Below are positions 47,423 through 56,645 of a DNA stretch of 64,000 nt, piece after piece. A program made the translations under genes and the position numbers. Where the stretch lies: contig JAPOSZ010000030.1 of assembly GCA_026709415.1 (NCBI GenBank), forward strand, positions 186,001 to 250,000, written 5' to 3'. The notes under the pieces are model-generated. The model worked only from the letters and a program-made list of their open reading frames with translations. It had not been told where the DNA came from and searched no databases. Numbering within the stretch: position 1 is the first letter of the stretch; each line of letters starts with the position of its first letter. The stretch comes from Flavobacteriaceae bacterium (GTDB taxonomy: Bacteria > Bacteroidota > Bacteroidia > Flavobacteriales > Flavobacteriaceae).

Positions 47423-48073
47423 ATGAATCGCTCGACATTAAAGAAGAGATATATCATCCAATTGAGAATGCATCAGTTATTTGGTTTTGGTGCTGCCATT
47501 GTGATTTTGGGTGTGCTTTTCAAAGTTTTACATATCGAAATTGGATTTCTCACTGGTAATTTGGTATTGGGAATTGGTTTGGGGGTTGAAGCTTTGATAT
47601 TTACGCTTTCTGCATTTCAAGTTGGAGAAATTAAATCCCAAAATGAAGATCGCATCCGAAAACTGGAAGAAATGGAGAATAATAAAAATCAAAGAAGTCA
47701 AGCAGGGTTATCCGCTAAAATTGATAAACTATTGATTGATTCAAAAGTTGATGTCGTGTTGATTGATAAATTAGCAGATGCTATTAAAAACCTAGAATCA
47801 ACGGCAAATCAAGTGTCTAGTACTTCCAAAATTGTATTGTCTTCTCAAGTCTTTGGAGAACAATTAGAACGTGCTACTGCTCGACTGACTTTATTAAGCA
47901 ATAGTTATCAAAATCAAATTCAATTAATTGAAAAACAAGAATTATTCAATAATCAATTAACTCAAAATATGGAGTTAATTAATCAACAGATGACTCAACT
48001 CAACAAAAATCTAACAGCCATCAACCAACTGTACGATGGTGTGCTGGTCGCCATGAAATCACCTAAAAACTAG
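47423..48073 (+). CDS. gldL: Gliding motility/T9SS motor protein GldL
   Basis: A 216-residue inner-membrane protein with two TM helices (about 15-37 and 43-63). The LFKVLHIEIGFLTGN segment contains the membrane glutamate thought to carry proton flow in the T9SS motor. A coiled-coil cytoplasmic tail with many Gln/Asn follows. It works with GldM as the proton-driven rotary motor. gldM starts 11 bases later. The upstream gene gldK is separated by an IS remnant, so expression may need its own promoter. Confidence 0.96.
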   Translation: MNRSTLKKRYIIQLRMHQLFGFGAAIVILGVLFKVLHIEIGFLTGNLVLGIGLGVEALIFTLSAFQVGEIKSQNEDRIRKLEEMENNKNQRSQAGLSAKIDKLLIDSKVDVVLIDKLADAIKNLESTANQVSSTSKIVLSSQVFGEQLERATARLTLLSNSYQNQIQLIEKQELFNNQLTQNMELINQQMTQLNKNLTAINQLYDGVLVAMKSPKN

Positions 48074-48084
48074 TATCCAACATT

Positions 48085-49659
48085 GTGGCTAGGGAGTCCA
48101 TACGACAAAGACTGATTAACTTGATGTATTTGGTGTTTATTGCTATGTTAGCTTTAAATGTTAGTCGAGAAGTATTGTTTGGTTTTTGGCAAATGAATTC
48201 TAAAATGATAGATTCCAATGAAGAGTTGACATATGGTAATCAAGAGATTTCTAATCGAATAGCTATTATTGCCGATGAACGTGGTGGTCGATGGATCGAC
48301 GTATTAGATGATGCCAAGACAGCAGATTCATTGACTTCAAATTTCGTTCAATATTTAGAAGAAATCAAGTACCAATCCACTACCAAACGCAGAAAAAAAG
48401 ACCCGACTCTCACCGACTTCAACCAAATGGACTCTTCTGAATCGTTGGATCGCATCTTTTTTCAATCGGGTGGAACTACGCCACAAGGAAAAGGATTTAT
48501 CAATCGTATCGAAGACTTTAGAAATCAAATTAAGTTGGTCATTTCACCAACCAATGAAGATTTTAATGCAGTGGTCGATGAACGCTTCTATACGGGAGAT
48601 CAAAATAACCATGTGGTCAATGCTAGTGGTCAGACGGTAGAATGGCTTCAATACCATTATGAAGGATTTCCATTGATAGCTTCGATTGCAAAAATATCAA
48701 TGCTTCAAAATGACGTGCTTCAAACGGGCAATGATATTTTTAATATTTTAGTTAGTGGAGAATATCGTGGAGATGCAGAAGTCAATGAAGAAAACTATTT
48801 TTCGATGTTAAATTCAGAAAAGGCGGTGTATTATCAAGGCGACACCTTCGATAGCGAAGTTGTTTTAGCTCGACGAGGTAGAACTCAAAATCCAAATGAA
48901 GTTGAATTGTTTCTAGATAATCGACCATTGACTCCTAGTCAATATAGTCTGGTTCCTGGTGGTGTTCAATTAAATATTGACAATTTGGGTGTTGGTGATT
49001 ACAACTTGACTGGCCGTTTGATTTTTTTTAATGAAGGCGTTCAATCCATCATACCGATTCAAAAAACCATCTCTGTTATGAGTAGACCCAATACGGCTGT
49101 TGTTTCTGCTGACAAAATGAATGTCGTTTATCGAGGCATTGATAATCCCATGACCATCTCAATTCCAGGGATTTCAAACAATAAAGTTTCGGCTTCAGCA
49201 CCAGGATTACAATCCCTTGGAAATAATAAATACAATATGCGACCATCTACTGGTCGTCAAGTAGACATCAATGTTACTGGTCAATTATCAGATGGTCAAG
49301 TCGTGAATTCATCTTCACGTTTTCGAATCAAAGAAATACCAAAACCAACTGGGTATTTTAGAGGTTACTCTGGAAACTTTACTTTACCTCGATCTAGTTT
49401 TGAAAAGGGCATTGTCGAAGCGCGATTAGAAGATTTTGATTTTGATTTAACCCTTAGAGTGGTCTCTTTTCGGTTTCGGGTTCCTGGCCAACCAAGTTTT
49501 CAAATTTCTGGAAACAGATTAGACTCTCGATCGATCAATGCCATGAGAAACGTTCGCTCAGGTCAGGTAGTGATCATTTCAGATATTGAAGTACAAGTCA
49601 CATCGAATACGACCTATAGAATGAGACAAACATCACCGATATCCATTACTGTTAACTAA
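48085..49659 (+). CDS. gldM: Gliding motility/T9SS protein GldM
   Basis: A 524-residue protein with one N-terminal TM helix (about 9-30, LINLMYLVFIAMLALNVS) and a long periplasmic part of four domains. The C-terminal strand (residues about 430-524) includes FRVPGQPSFQISGN, the GldM C-domain. It spans the periplasm and links the GldL motor to the GldK/GldN ring. The start is TTG (MARESIRQRLINL after correction for initiation). Confidence 0.95.
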   Translation: MARESIRQRLINLMYLVFIAMLALNVSREVLFGFWQMNSKMIDSNEELTYGNQEISNRIAIIADERGGRWIDVLDDAKTADSLTSNFVQYLEEIKYQSTTKRRKKDPTLTDFNQMDSSESLDRIFFQSGGTTPQGKGFINRIEDFRNQIKLVISPTNEDFNAVVDERFYTGDQNNHVVNASGQTVEWLQYHYEGFPLIASIAKISMLQNDVLQTGNDIFNILVSGEYRGDAEVNEENYFSMLNSEKAVYYQGDTFDSEVVLARRGRTQNPNEVELFLDNRPLTPSQYSLVPGGVQLNIDNLGVGDYNLTGRLIFFNEGVQSIIPIQKTISVMSRPNTAVVSADKMNVVYRGIDNPMTISIPGISNNKVSASAPGLQSLGNNKYNMRPSTGRQVDINVTGQLSDGQVVNSSSRFRIKEIPKPTGYFRGYSGNFTLPRSSFEKGIVEARLEDFDFDLTLRVVSFRFRVPGQPSFQISGNRLDSRSINAMRNVRSGQVVIISDIEVQVTSNTTYRMRQTSPISITVN

Positions 49660-49662
49660 TTT

Positions 49663-50610
49663 ATGAAAACCAACGTTCCCATCTTATTGACTTTCCTATT
49701 AGTTGGTTATGGTTTTTTCTCCTCCCATGCCCAATACAATGAAATATCTGCTCCTTTTCCTAGTCTTATTGGCCAACCGATTGATCCCACCATCAAGGTC
49801 GATAATTCTGAAAGTTACATACCCTATCCGTTTGTGGATGAAGACGATATTCTTTGGAAAAAAACGGTCTGGGAATATATCGAGTTACCAAGACAAGACG
49901 AACAAGACCAGGAAAATAGAAATAACCCACTTTATTATCCTACCATAAATAATGGATTTTTATCAGATGATAGAATTTCACTTTTTCGGGTATTATTGGA
50001 TGGGATAGAAAATCGTGAAATAACAGAAATCTATAGAACTTATAATTTCAATGAACGACTAACTATTAAAGAAGTTCGACAAAATTTAAATTTGAGAAAA
50101 CTATCTGATTTTGGTATTACCAAATTAAATGCGGGTGAAACCCTGACTGAAGATGATTATGACATCTATGAAATCCAATCAGGAGGAATATTGCAGTACT
50201 GGATTAAAGGAATATGGTATTTCAGTGAGCGGTTAGGTTCTCTGAAATATCAAATCATTGGGATTGCCCCAGTAGCTCCCGATGTGACAACGCTAGATGA
50301 TCCGAATAACCAAGGCACCAATGTTTCTGAAGATACCTTGGTTCCTCTATTTTGGGTTTGGTATAAAGACGCTCGAAAAGTACTTTCTCAACACAAAGTT
50401 TATATAGGTAATTACTGGGCAAGTGAGGATAGTTATGACGATTATTTAATCGAGCGTCAATTTCATTCGGTGATTTACGCTGTAGAGAATGTTTTTAACA
50501 ACCAAACTATTAGAGAATACTTACCTGAAGATTCCGAGCAAAGACTTCTCGAGTCTGAAAAAATCAAAGAATCCATAAGAAATTTCGGACGCGATATTGA
50601 GGGTCAATAG
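49663..50610 (+). CDS. gldN: Gliding motility/T9SS protein GldN
   Basis: A 315-residue periplasmic protein with a signal peptide (about 1-23, ending SSHA). Family features are the DDILWKKTVWEYIELPR segment and VPLFWVWYKDARKVLSQH. It forms the periplasmic ring with GldK. It starts three bases after gldM. Confidence 0.95.
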   Translation: MKTNVPILLTFLLVGYGFFSSHAQYNEISAPFPSLIGQPIDPTIKVDNSESYIPYPFVDEDDILWKKTVWEYIELPRQDEQDQENRNNPLYYPTINNGFLSDDRISLFRVLLDGIENREITEIYRTYNFNERLTIKEVRQNLNLRKLSDFGITKLNAGETLTEDDYDIYEIQSGGILQYWIKGIWYFSERLGSLKYQIIGIAPVAPDVTTLDDPNNQGTNVSEDTLVPLFWVWYKDARKVLSQHKVYIGNYWASEDSYDDYLIERQFHSVIYAVENVFNNQTIREYLPEDSEQRLLESEKIKESIRNFGRDIEGQ

Positions 50611-50629
50611 TGATCCTGCTTGAGATTCT

Positions 50630-51682
50630 TTGGTTGTGTATCATTCAATAATTGTCGGATATGGATTGGCAGGGTTGTGTTATGCATTCCAACTAAAAAA
50701 GAGAAATCGCCCTTTTTTGATCATTGATCACCCTTCAATCAATGGAGCTTCTCAGATTTCAAGTGGACTTTGTAATCCGTTTAATTTTAAACGATTGACG
50801 CTTGCTTGGCGAGCTCCTGAATTTTTTCTGTTTGCTAAAGAATTTTTTCAGAGCTATGAAAAGCAAATCAGCGGTTCATTATTCAAACAAATGCCCATTT
50901 ATAAACGGTTGACTAGCGCCGGTGAAATCAATCAATGGTCCGTCAAATACAACCAACCATTTTTTAAATCCTTTTTTGACGCTCAAATTCACAAAAGCTT
51001 TTCTCCTATTGGTCCGCATGGGCATTATGGAGTAATTCACAACACCTTTCAAATCGATTTACAATGGCTGTTCAAATCATTTTTACAAACCATCGATTCA
51101 TCCTATTACGTCAAAGAAACTTTTAATTCAAATGAATTGAAAATGGATCATTCACAGGTTAAATACAAGCGGTGGACATCCCAACATATTGTTTTTTGCC
51201 AAGGTTATGGATTAAAATCAAATCCCTTGACACGATATTTACCCCTTATTGGAAACAAAGGGGAACGATTAGTCATCAGATCAGATGCCATCCCGACTGA
51301 TAAAATATTAAAATCAAAGTGCTATGTTATTCCGCGCTTCAAAAAGCACCAATTCTGGGTTGGGGCCACCTTTGATAGACACTCCAAATCTGTCCAAACG
51401 ACATCCAAATCAAAACAGCAATTAATCGATGACTTGAAACAAATATTTAGCGTTGACTATCAAATCATCAGTCATCAATCCCAGATTCGACCAACGGTTA
51501 TTGATAGGAGACCTCTGCTTGGCAAAATCCCCAACCATAAGCGTGCCTTTGTATTCAACGGTTTGGGAATACGAGGCATCATGATGGCTCCTTTATTATC
51601 AAAGTGGCTATATCACTATATTGAAAAGGGGGTGAAACTTCCTGAAGAAGTATCGATTGATCGATTCAATCAATTCCATTGA
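50630..51682 (+). CDS. FAD-dependent oxidoreductase linked to the gld cluster
   Basis: A 350-residue DAO-type flavoprotein. The N-terminal Rossmann motif is VGYGLAGLC with an acidic strand-2 end (FLIID); the C-terminal FAD contact is RPTVIDRRPLLGKIP with NGLGIRGIMMAP. A gene of this type commonly follows gldN in Bacteroidota, but its substrate and any tie to secretion are unknown. The start is TTG 50630 or GTG 50636; there is no in-frame ATG before the Rossmann strand. Confidence 0.8.
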   Translation: MVVYHSIIVGYGLAGLCYAFQLKKRNRPFLIIDHPSINGASQISSGLCNPFNFKRLTLAWRAPEFFLFAKEFFQSYEKQISGSLFKQMPIYKRLTSAGEINQWSVKYNQPFFKSFFDAQIHKSFSPIGPHGHYGVIHNTFQIDLQWLFKSFLQTIDSSYYVKETFNSNELKMDHSQVKYKRWTSQHIVFCQGYGLKSNPLTRYLPLIGNKGERLVIRSDAIPTDKILKSKCYVIPRFKKHQFWVGATFDRHSKSVQTTSKSKQQLIDDLKQIFSVDYQIISHQSQIRPTVIDRRPLLGKIPNHKRAFVFNGLGIRGIMMAPLLSKWLYHYIEKGVKLPEEVSIDRFNQFH

Positions 51683-51798
51683 ACTGATCGACAGAGAGAC
51701 TGATGTCAACTAAAATTGGTTGACTTCAAGTATTTACTTTTGTCAGTCATATATTCAAACTCGTTCAACTCCGTTTTATTAAAAGTTAAATCATAGAA

Positions 51799-53715
51799 AT
51801 GTCAGAAAAATTAAAGTATATACCACCTGGAAGATTAGAAAAGACTAGGTACGAAAAATTACATCTAGCGGTATATCGGGAACCTGAAAAAGCATCCACG
51901 GATATCGCTAATGCCATCGCTGATTTAATTCGAGCAAAACAAAAAGAAAACAAAACATGCGTCTTAGGACTAGCAACAGGTAATACGCCCCTTAATGTGT
52001 ACAAAAAACTCATCCAATGGCATCAAAAAGAAGGATTGAGTTTTAAAAATGTCATTACTTTTAATCTTGATGAGTACTTTCCAATGGCTCCAGAAGATGC
52101 GAACAGTTACTATCAATACATGCATTCAAACTTCTTTAATCATATCGATATTGATTTAGCCAATACACACATTCCTAGAGGAGATCTCCCTCAAAGTGAA
52201 ATACTAGAGCATTGTAATGATTACGAAAGCGAAATAAAAAAAGCCGGAGGGATCGATTTGCAATTATTGGGAATTGGTCAAACAGGTCACATCGGATTTA
52301 ATGAACCAGGCTCCCATTTAAATTCTAGAACTCGATTGATCACGCTTGATTATTTAACTCGAAGAGATGCTGCAAAAACTTTCGAAGGGTTTGAAAACGT
52401 ACCACGAAGAGCTATTACGATGGGTGTAAAAACCATTTTAGAAGCTCGCCGCATATTCATCATGGCTTGGGGAGAAAATAAAGCAAGGATTGTTCGAAAA
52501 ACGGTTGAAGAGTCTGAGACAGAAATTATAACGGCTTCTTTTTTGCAAGAACATACCAATACGACCTTTGTGCTTGATTTTCAAGCAGCATCTGAACTCA
52601 CTCGATTTAAAACCCCATGGATCGTCAGTCAAGTCGATTGGGATGATCAAAAAATACTACACGCGGTGACTTGGTTATGCGGTAAAACCAATAAGGCGTT
52701 GCTAAAATTATCGGATGAAGATTATAATCAAAATAGTTTATCAGAACTTATTTCCATTCATGGGCCATCCTATGATTTGAATATAAAAATGTTTAATAAG
52801 CTACAACATACCATCACTGGTTGGCCTGGTGGAAAGCCCAATACCGATGATACCAATCGTCCAGAGCGATCCAGTCCTTCCCAAAAAAGAGTTATTATTT
52901 TCAGTCCTCATCCAGACGATGATGTCATTTCCATGGGGGGATCTTTTGATCGATTGGTCACCCAAGGACACCAAGTTCATATTGGTTATCAAACCTCGGG
53001 AAGTGTCGCTGTCACCGATGAAGATGCTATACGTTTTCTCGAAGTAACATTAGATTTCAATTCCAAACAAAGGAATCCCTACGTTGAACATTTGATAGAG
53101 TGTATCAAAAACAAAAATTTATCGCCTGAACAATTTCAAAGAGTCCTTCATCTCAAAGGAACCATTCGTAAAAGAGAATCTTTAGCCGCCACTCGTTATT
53201 TTGGACTTCCAGACCATCAAGTTCATTTTTTGAATTTACCTTTTTATGAAACTGGAAAAGCCATAAAGAATCCCCCATCACAAAAAGATTTGGAGATTGT
53301 TGTGGAATTCATTGACCGAGTCAAACCCCATCAAATTTTTGCTGCGGGAGATTTAGCGGATCCGCACGGGACTCACCGAGTCTGTCTAAATATCATTTTT
53401 GAGGCATTATCTGTTTTAAAGCCCAAACCTTATATGAAAGATTGTTGGGTATGGTTGTACCGAGGGGCATGGGAAGAATGGGAATTACATCAAATCGATA
53501 TGGCGATCCCCATGAGCCCAGACCAAGTATTAAGAAAACGAAAGGCTATTTTTTATCATGAAACTCAAAAAGATGGGGCCATGTTTCAAGGCAATGACGA
53601 GCGTGAATTTTGGGTTCGCGCGGAAGACAGAAACCGCACGACGGCCGAACAATATCGTAAAATGGGATTAGCAGAATATGCGGCCATGGAAGCTTTCAAG
53701 AGATACTATTATTAG
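51799..53715 (+). CDS. nagB: Glucosamine-6-phosphate deaminase fused to a PIG-L-like domain
   Basis: A 638-residue fusion. Residues 30-290 are NagB, which converts glucosamine-6-phosphate to fructose-6-phosphate and ammonia: GLATGNTPLNVYKKL, FNLDEYFPM and LLGIGQTGHIGFNEPGS are all present. Residues about 368-600 are a PIG-L/LmbE deacetylase domain with the zinc motif SPHPDDD and a later HGTHR. The long form is the usual one in Bacteroidota. The deacetylase half could supply glucosamine-6-phosphate from N-acetylated substrate, but that coupling is inference. Confidence 0.94.
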   Translation: MSEKLKYIPPGRLEKTRYEKLHLAVYREPEKASTDIANAIADLIRAKQKENKTCVLGLATGNTPLNVYKKLIQWHQKEGLSFKNVITFNLDEYFPMAPEDANSYYQYMHSNFFNHIDIDLANTHIPRGDLPQSEILEHCNDYESEIKKAGGIDLQLLGIGQTGHIGFNEPGSHLNSRTRLITLDYLTRRDAAKTFEGFENVPRRAITMGVKTILEARRIFIMAWGENKARIVRKTVEESETEIITASFLQEHTNTTFVLDFQAASELTRFKTPWIVSQVDWDDQKILHAVTWLCGKTNKALLKLSDEDYNQNSLSELISIHGPSYDLNIKMFNKLQHTITGWPGGKPNTDDTNRPERSSPSQKRVIIFSPHPDDDVISMGGSFDRLVTQGHQVHIGYQTSGSVAVTDEDAIRFLEVTLDFNSKQRNPYVEHLIECIKNKNLSPEQFQRVLHLKGTIRKRESLAATRYFGLPDHQVHFLNLPFYETGKAIKNPPSQKDLEIVVEFIDRVKPHQIFAAGDLADPHGTHRVCLNIIFEALSVLKPKPYMKDCWVWLYRGAWEEWELHQIDMAIPMSPDQVLRKRKAIFYHETQKDGAMFQGNDEREFWVRAEDRNRTTAEQYRKMGLAEYAAMEAFKRYYY

Positions 53716-53971
53716 TCGGTTTTTTTTAGGCTCTCATGTTATGATTCCAAGACTAGAATCGACAGGAGCATAGAGGGGTCTTATTGATGTAAATAAATAG
53801 TTTGATTCAAAAGACTTTTACGAAATATGGCGAAATAACTTGCAGAGAAGTCTGTTATTTTTTTAAAGTAGGGGTAAAAGTTTTTTCTATTAGGATGTTT
53901 ATCATCTAAGTTGTTTTTGGAAATGGTATACTAAGGTGGCAAAACGCAACTAAAAATAATTATAATCGATT

Positions 53972-54790
53972 ATGACATCTCATTGGAATATTCTAGAGAA
54001 AACAAAAAATGAGTATTTGAAACAAGTGGGTCATTATCCAGATTTCAACAAATTGAATATGTATTGTGTCGCTCATTTCAGTTCTGTGATTGAAGGAGCT
54101 TCATTAACCTTTAGAGAAACATGGCGTTTGTTAGACGAAGGAATCACGCCAAGCAGACCTGAAAAACATGTTTCCATGGTCATCGACCACTTTAATGCTT
54201 TGATGTATGCTTTCCGATTGGCCTTTCGAAAGGAAAAACTAACGTTACAGCATTTGGAAAAAATAAACAGTTTCATTAATAGAAGAACAGGTGAAACGGG
54301 TATTTGTCCAAATACACAAACATTTTACGATACAGCGGAAGGTCAATTAAGAACATATGGTGCCTTTACGATGATGGACGATGGTTCTCGAAAAGATTAT
54401 TTACATCCCCATGATGTCCGTGATGAAACCAAATTATTGTTGAAGAATATCCATCAAGGTCTCACGAACTATAGTAGTTTTGAAAAAGTGAATCAATTAT
54501 CATTTCAAGCACATTATGATATGACAAGAATCCATCCATTTGGGGAAGGAAACGGAAGGACGGCAAGGTTGGTGATGAATTATATACAATATTACCATGG
54601 ATATCCGTTGTCTTTTATTTTGAGTAGAGATAGAGATTCGTATGATGCTTCTTTAGATGCCACCGATAGGACATCTGATTTAAAGCATTTTGAAACATTC
54701 ATGATGAAAGCATCATTAAACGCTTTTCGTCAAGGAATCGAAACACTGAAACCAAGTAAGGAATATAAGAACCCACTTTATGAAAGATAG
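53972..54790 (+). CDS. Fic-domain protein (class II, self-inhibited)
   Basis: A 272-residue Fic protein. The catalytic loop HPFGEGNGR is at residues 188-196, the full HPFx(D/E)GNGR signature of AMP-transferring Fic enzymes. An N-terminal S37-S-V-I-E41-G42 matches the inhibitory (S/T)xxxE(G/N) helix, placing it in class II where the brake lies in the same chain. The target is unknown. A 108-codon gene overlaps its 3' end by 11 bases and is probably translated with it. It opens the accessory island of 53.7-57.0 kb. Confidence 0.92.
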   Translation: MTSHWNILEKTKNEYLKQVGHYPDFNKLNMYCVAHFSSVIEGASLTFRETWRLLDEGITPSRPEKHVSMVIDHFNALMYAFRLAFRKEKLTLQHLEKINSFINRRTGETGICPNTQTFYDTAEGQLRTYGAFTMMDDGSRKDYLHPHDVRDETKLLLKNIHQGLTNYSSFEKVNQLSFQAHYDMTRIHPFGEGNGRTARLVMNYIQYYHGYPLSFILSRDRDSYDASLDATDRTSDLKHFETFMMKASLNAFRQGIETLKPSKEYKNPLYER

Positions 54791-55106
54791 TCGCGTTATT
54801 CGAATAGAAAAACAATTGCAAAGAATTGAAAATGTGTTTTTAGAATATGGAGATCCTTATGATTTTCATGAATTTGCTCATTCAGACCATCATGATCGAA
54901 GGCGTTTTATCCAGTGGTGTGAGTTCTTAAACACATACAAAAAAATCAAACTGAAGATAAAAAACAACAACTCTTTACTAGAAGGGTTTGATACAAAGTT
55001 TGAAAAATATGTTGATAGAAACTTAAATACATTTTTTTTTAAGAACACGGTTGTTTGTAAAGCAAAAGAACACGGTTTAGTCAAACCATTTTCGTTACCC
55101 ATATAG
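54780..55106 (+). CDS. Small unknown protein coupled to the Fic gene
   Basis: A 108-residue basic, charged protein that overlaps the Fic gene by 11 bases. It is mostly predicted helix, with EKQLQRIENVFLEYGDPYDF near the start and a lysine-rich middle (YKKIKLKIKNNN). No known domain is recognised. The overlap suggests a partner, modulator or antitoxin-like role, but the Fic protein already carries its own inhibitory helix. A weak hairpin with a T run follows. Confidence 0.55.
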   Translation: MKDSRVIRIEKQLQRIENVFLEYGDPYDFHEFAHSDHHDRRRFIQWCEFLNTYKKIKLKIKNNNSLLEGFDTKFEKYVDRNLNTFFFKNTVVCKAKEHGLVKPFSLPI

Positions 55107-55136
55107 AAGTTGTCATTATAGAAATTAAAACTAGCT

Positions 55137-55163
55137 AAACGCTCTTATTTGGAACGTTTTTTT
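55137..55163 (+). terminator. Weak terminator-like hairpin after the Fic pair
   Basis: AAACG and CGTTT can pair around a 14-base loop, followed by more T residues (seven T in all). It lies 31 bases after the 108-codon gene. The stem is short, so the call is tentative. Confidence 0.25.
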
Positions 55164-55374
55164 GAATTTAATTGAGTGTGAATGTATTGACTTAGACTAC
55201 GGATTGATTAAAGAATCATCTTTCTACACACAAAGAATGGTAGAGCCAAAATCAGTACGTAATAGTAGTCAAGTGAAAGTTTGGTTTGAAACTTTTATTC
55301 TTTAATTCCCTTAGAATTTCGTACTTTAAGTACTATCAGAATGATTAGTTGTGCTCACAGACAAAAAAAAGAGC

Positions 55375-55633
55375 ATTATTAATCAATCAGAAAAATTCAA
55401 GCCGGTATCTCTTGGTTGAGCAGATTACGGTATTGATGAAAACATAACCTACTTTATTAGTTTCTTTCAGTGATCCTGTTGGAACAGAATTTTATGGTTT
55501 ATGGGAAGAGTTAGAAACAAAATTAAATAAACGATTTTGCATGATTAATTCCGCTGCTTTAACTGAAGAAAGATTAAGAGACATCATAAAATATACGGAT
55601 ATCTTTGGGACTTATGTATTTATCTTGAATTGA
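55375..55633 (+). pseudogene. Decayed MntA-type nucleotidyltransferase, copy 1
   Basis: Two forward frames together give a broken nucleotidyltransferase. The first reads NQSEKFKPVSLG and then stops. A shifted frame gives LLVSFSDPVGTEFYGLWEEL, then RFCMINSAALTEERLRDIIK and ends at 55633. This matches the C-terminal half of minimal nucleotidyltransferases (the strand after the SDxD motif, then the helix pair). The GSxxRG and DxD catalytic parts are missing, so it is inactive debris. It runs opposite to the HepT gene. Confidence 0.6.
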
Positions 55634-55781
55634 TTCTTTCTCTTTTTGGGTTGGAGGGAATGTTTGCTTTTTTGAATACTTCTCCCATCACATGATCGAC
55701 TCTTAGATGCAACTCTAAAGGAATCTTTTTGTAATTCGGCAGTTTTTCAAAAGGTAATTTTTCGGTAGGTTCTTTCGCCAT
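55620..55781 (-). CDS. 53-residue micro-ORF, paralogue of the one at 56646
   Basis: Reverse-strand ATG at 55781, 53 codons. It starts MAKEPTEKLPFEKLPN, nearly identical to the paralogue 1 kb away (MVKEPTEKLPFEALPN), and continues with PLELHLRVDHVMG. The two sequences share protein similarity beyond the exact nucleotide match near the start, which argues that at least one was translated. No family is recognised. The two copies flank the HepT/MntA remnants. Confidence 0.45.
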   Translation of the reverse strand: MAKEPTEKLPFEKLPNYKKIPLELHLRVDHVMGEVFKKANIPSNPKRERINSR

Positions 55782-55786
55782 GTCTT
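55745..55786. repeat. Direct repeat, copy 1 (pair with 56777-56818)
   Basis: A stretch of roughly 40 bases around the micro-ORF start, containing AAAAGGTAATTTTTCGGTAG, is repeated in the same orientation at 56777-56818 with a single change (G to A) near its end. Confidence 0.6.
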
Positions 55787-55935
55787 GATTTTAAATGACG
55801 GAATTAATGTGTTTTAATGAAAATTAGCGATTTGAATCTTTTAATGCTGCGTCATAAAGGGAAAAGTTCTTCTAAAAGCGAGTTTAATTCACTAAAATCT
55901 GGAACAGAATCAAGTTGTCTTCGTTAGCATAACGG

Positions 55936-56364
55936 CTATCGTTGTTGCGTCGTGTCGATGGTTGGATCGTTTATTTTTAAAGAATCAATATAAGATTTCA
56001 ATTTGACGATTTCTTTTTCTAAGACAACCATATCTTGTGTTATTAAACGATAAACCTCGCCATCGCTTACTTCACCATTTTGGTGAACGATTTCGTTTCG
56101 AATACGATTCATCGCACGCCATCGAACAGAAGGATACTTTTTGGCGATGTCGGGTTTTTGTTTAAAAATATGTTTCGCTTCTTCAAGGATGAGTATTGTA
56201 TACCAACAAGATAGACCACGTATGATTAAATCAAACAGAAAAAGGTCTTGCGAAGGAATTTTAGGAACTAAAGATCGCCGTTCTCCAAAAAGAGCATCAA
56301 TACGAGTACACCGCTTCTGTATTTTTTCCTTTTGATTTTTGGTTATCGTAAAAGAAGGTCGCAT
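55936..56364 (-). CDS. HepT-like (DUF86) toxin of a MntA/HepT module
   Basis: A 142-residue helical protein. The C-terminal part follows the DUF86 pattern: YPSVRWRAMNRIRNEIVHQN with R89-N-E-I-V-H94, the Rx4H HEPN ribonuclease motif. In characterised MntA/HepT pairs the antitoxin adenylylates a tyrosine two residues after the His (HxY); here that position is Asn. The upstream MntA-type gene on the same strand is broken, with its last frame overlapping this start by 68 bases. The reading frame itself is intact, so it may be a decaying or tamed toxin. Confidence 0.7.
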   Translation of the reverse strand: MRPSFTITKNQKEKIQKRCTRIDALFGERRSLVPKIPSQDLFLFDLIIRGLSCWYTILILEEAKHIFKQKPDIAKKYPSVRWRAMNRIRNEIVHQNGEVSDGEVYRLITQDMVVLEKEIVKLKSYIDSLKINDPTIDTTQQR

Positions 56365-56610
56365 TCTCTAACACTTCTTTTCTATAATAAGGGGAGATAT
56401 AATCAAAATGAACCATTTGAATGGGGCGATTGAGTTTTTCCTCTAAGGAAATCATCATGTCGCAAGTATCAGCTAAACTCACTTTTTTCCCCACTCGTAA
56501 AGCAGATGAATTTCTCTACCTTCTGAATAATAAGCATTATACGCCAAGCGAACGGGCTGTAAGGATTGAGTCGTTTTGATGATGATTTCTTGTTGTCGTT
56601 TTGTTAACAT
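56297..56610 (-). pseudogene. Decayed MntA-type nucleotidyltransferase antitoxin, copy 2
   Basis: An ATG at 56610 opens MLTKRQQEIIIKTTQSLQPVR, the standard start of minimal nucleotidyltransferases, but the expected GSYxRGE and SDxD are replaced by AYNAYYSEGREIHLLYEW and the frame stops at 56479. A shift of one frame resumes at the same place with KKVSLADTCDMM, then LEEKLNRPIQMVHFDYISPY, and ends at 56297. The catalytic motifs are lost and the gene is frameshifted. It precedes the HepT gene, as in MntA/HepT operons. Confidence 0.7.
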
Positions 56611-56645
56611 AAGACAAAGATATTCAATCCTTGGGACTGATACAC

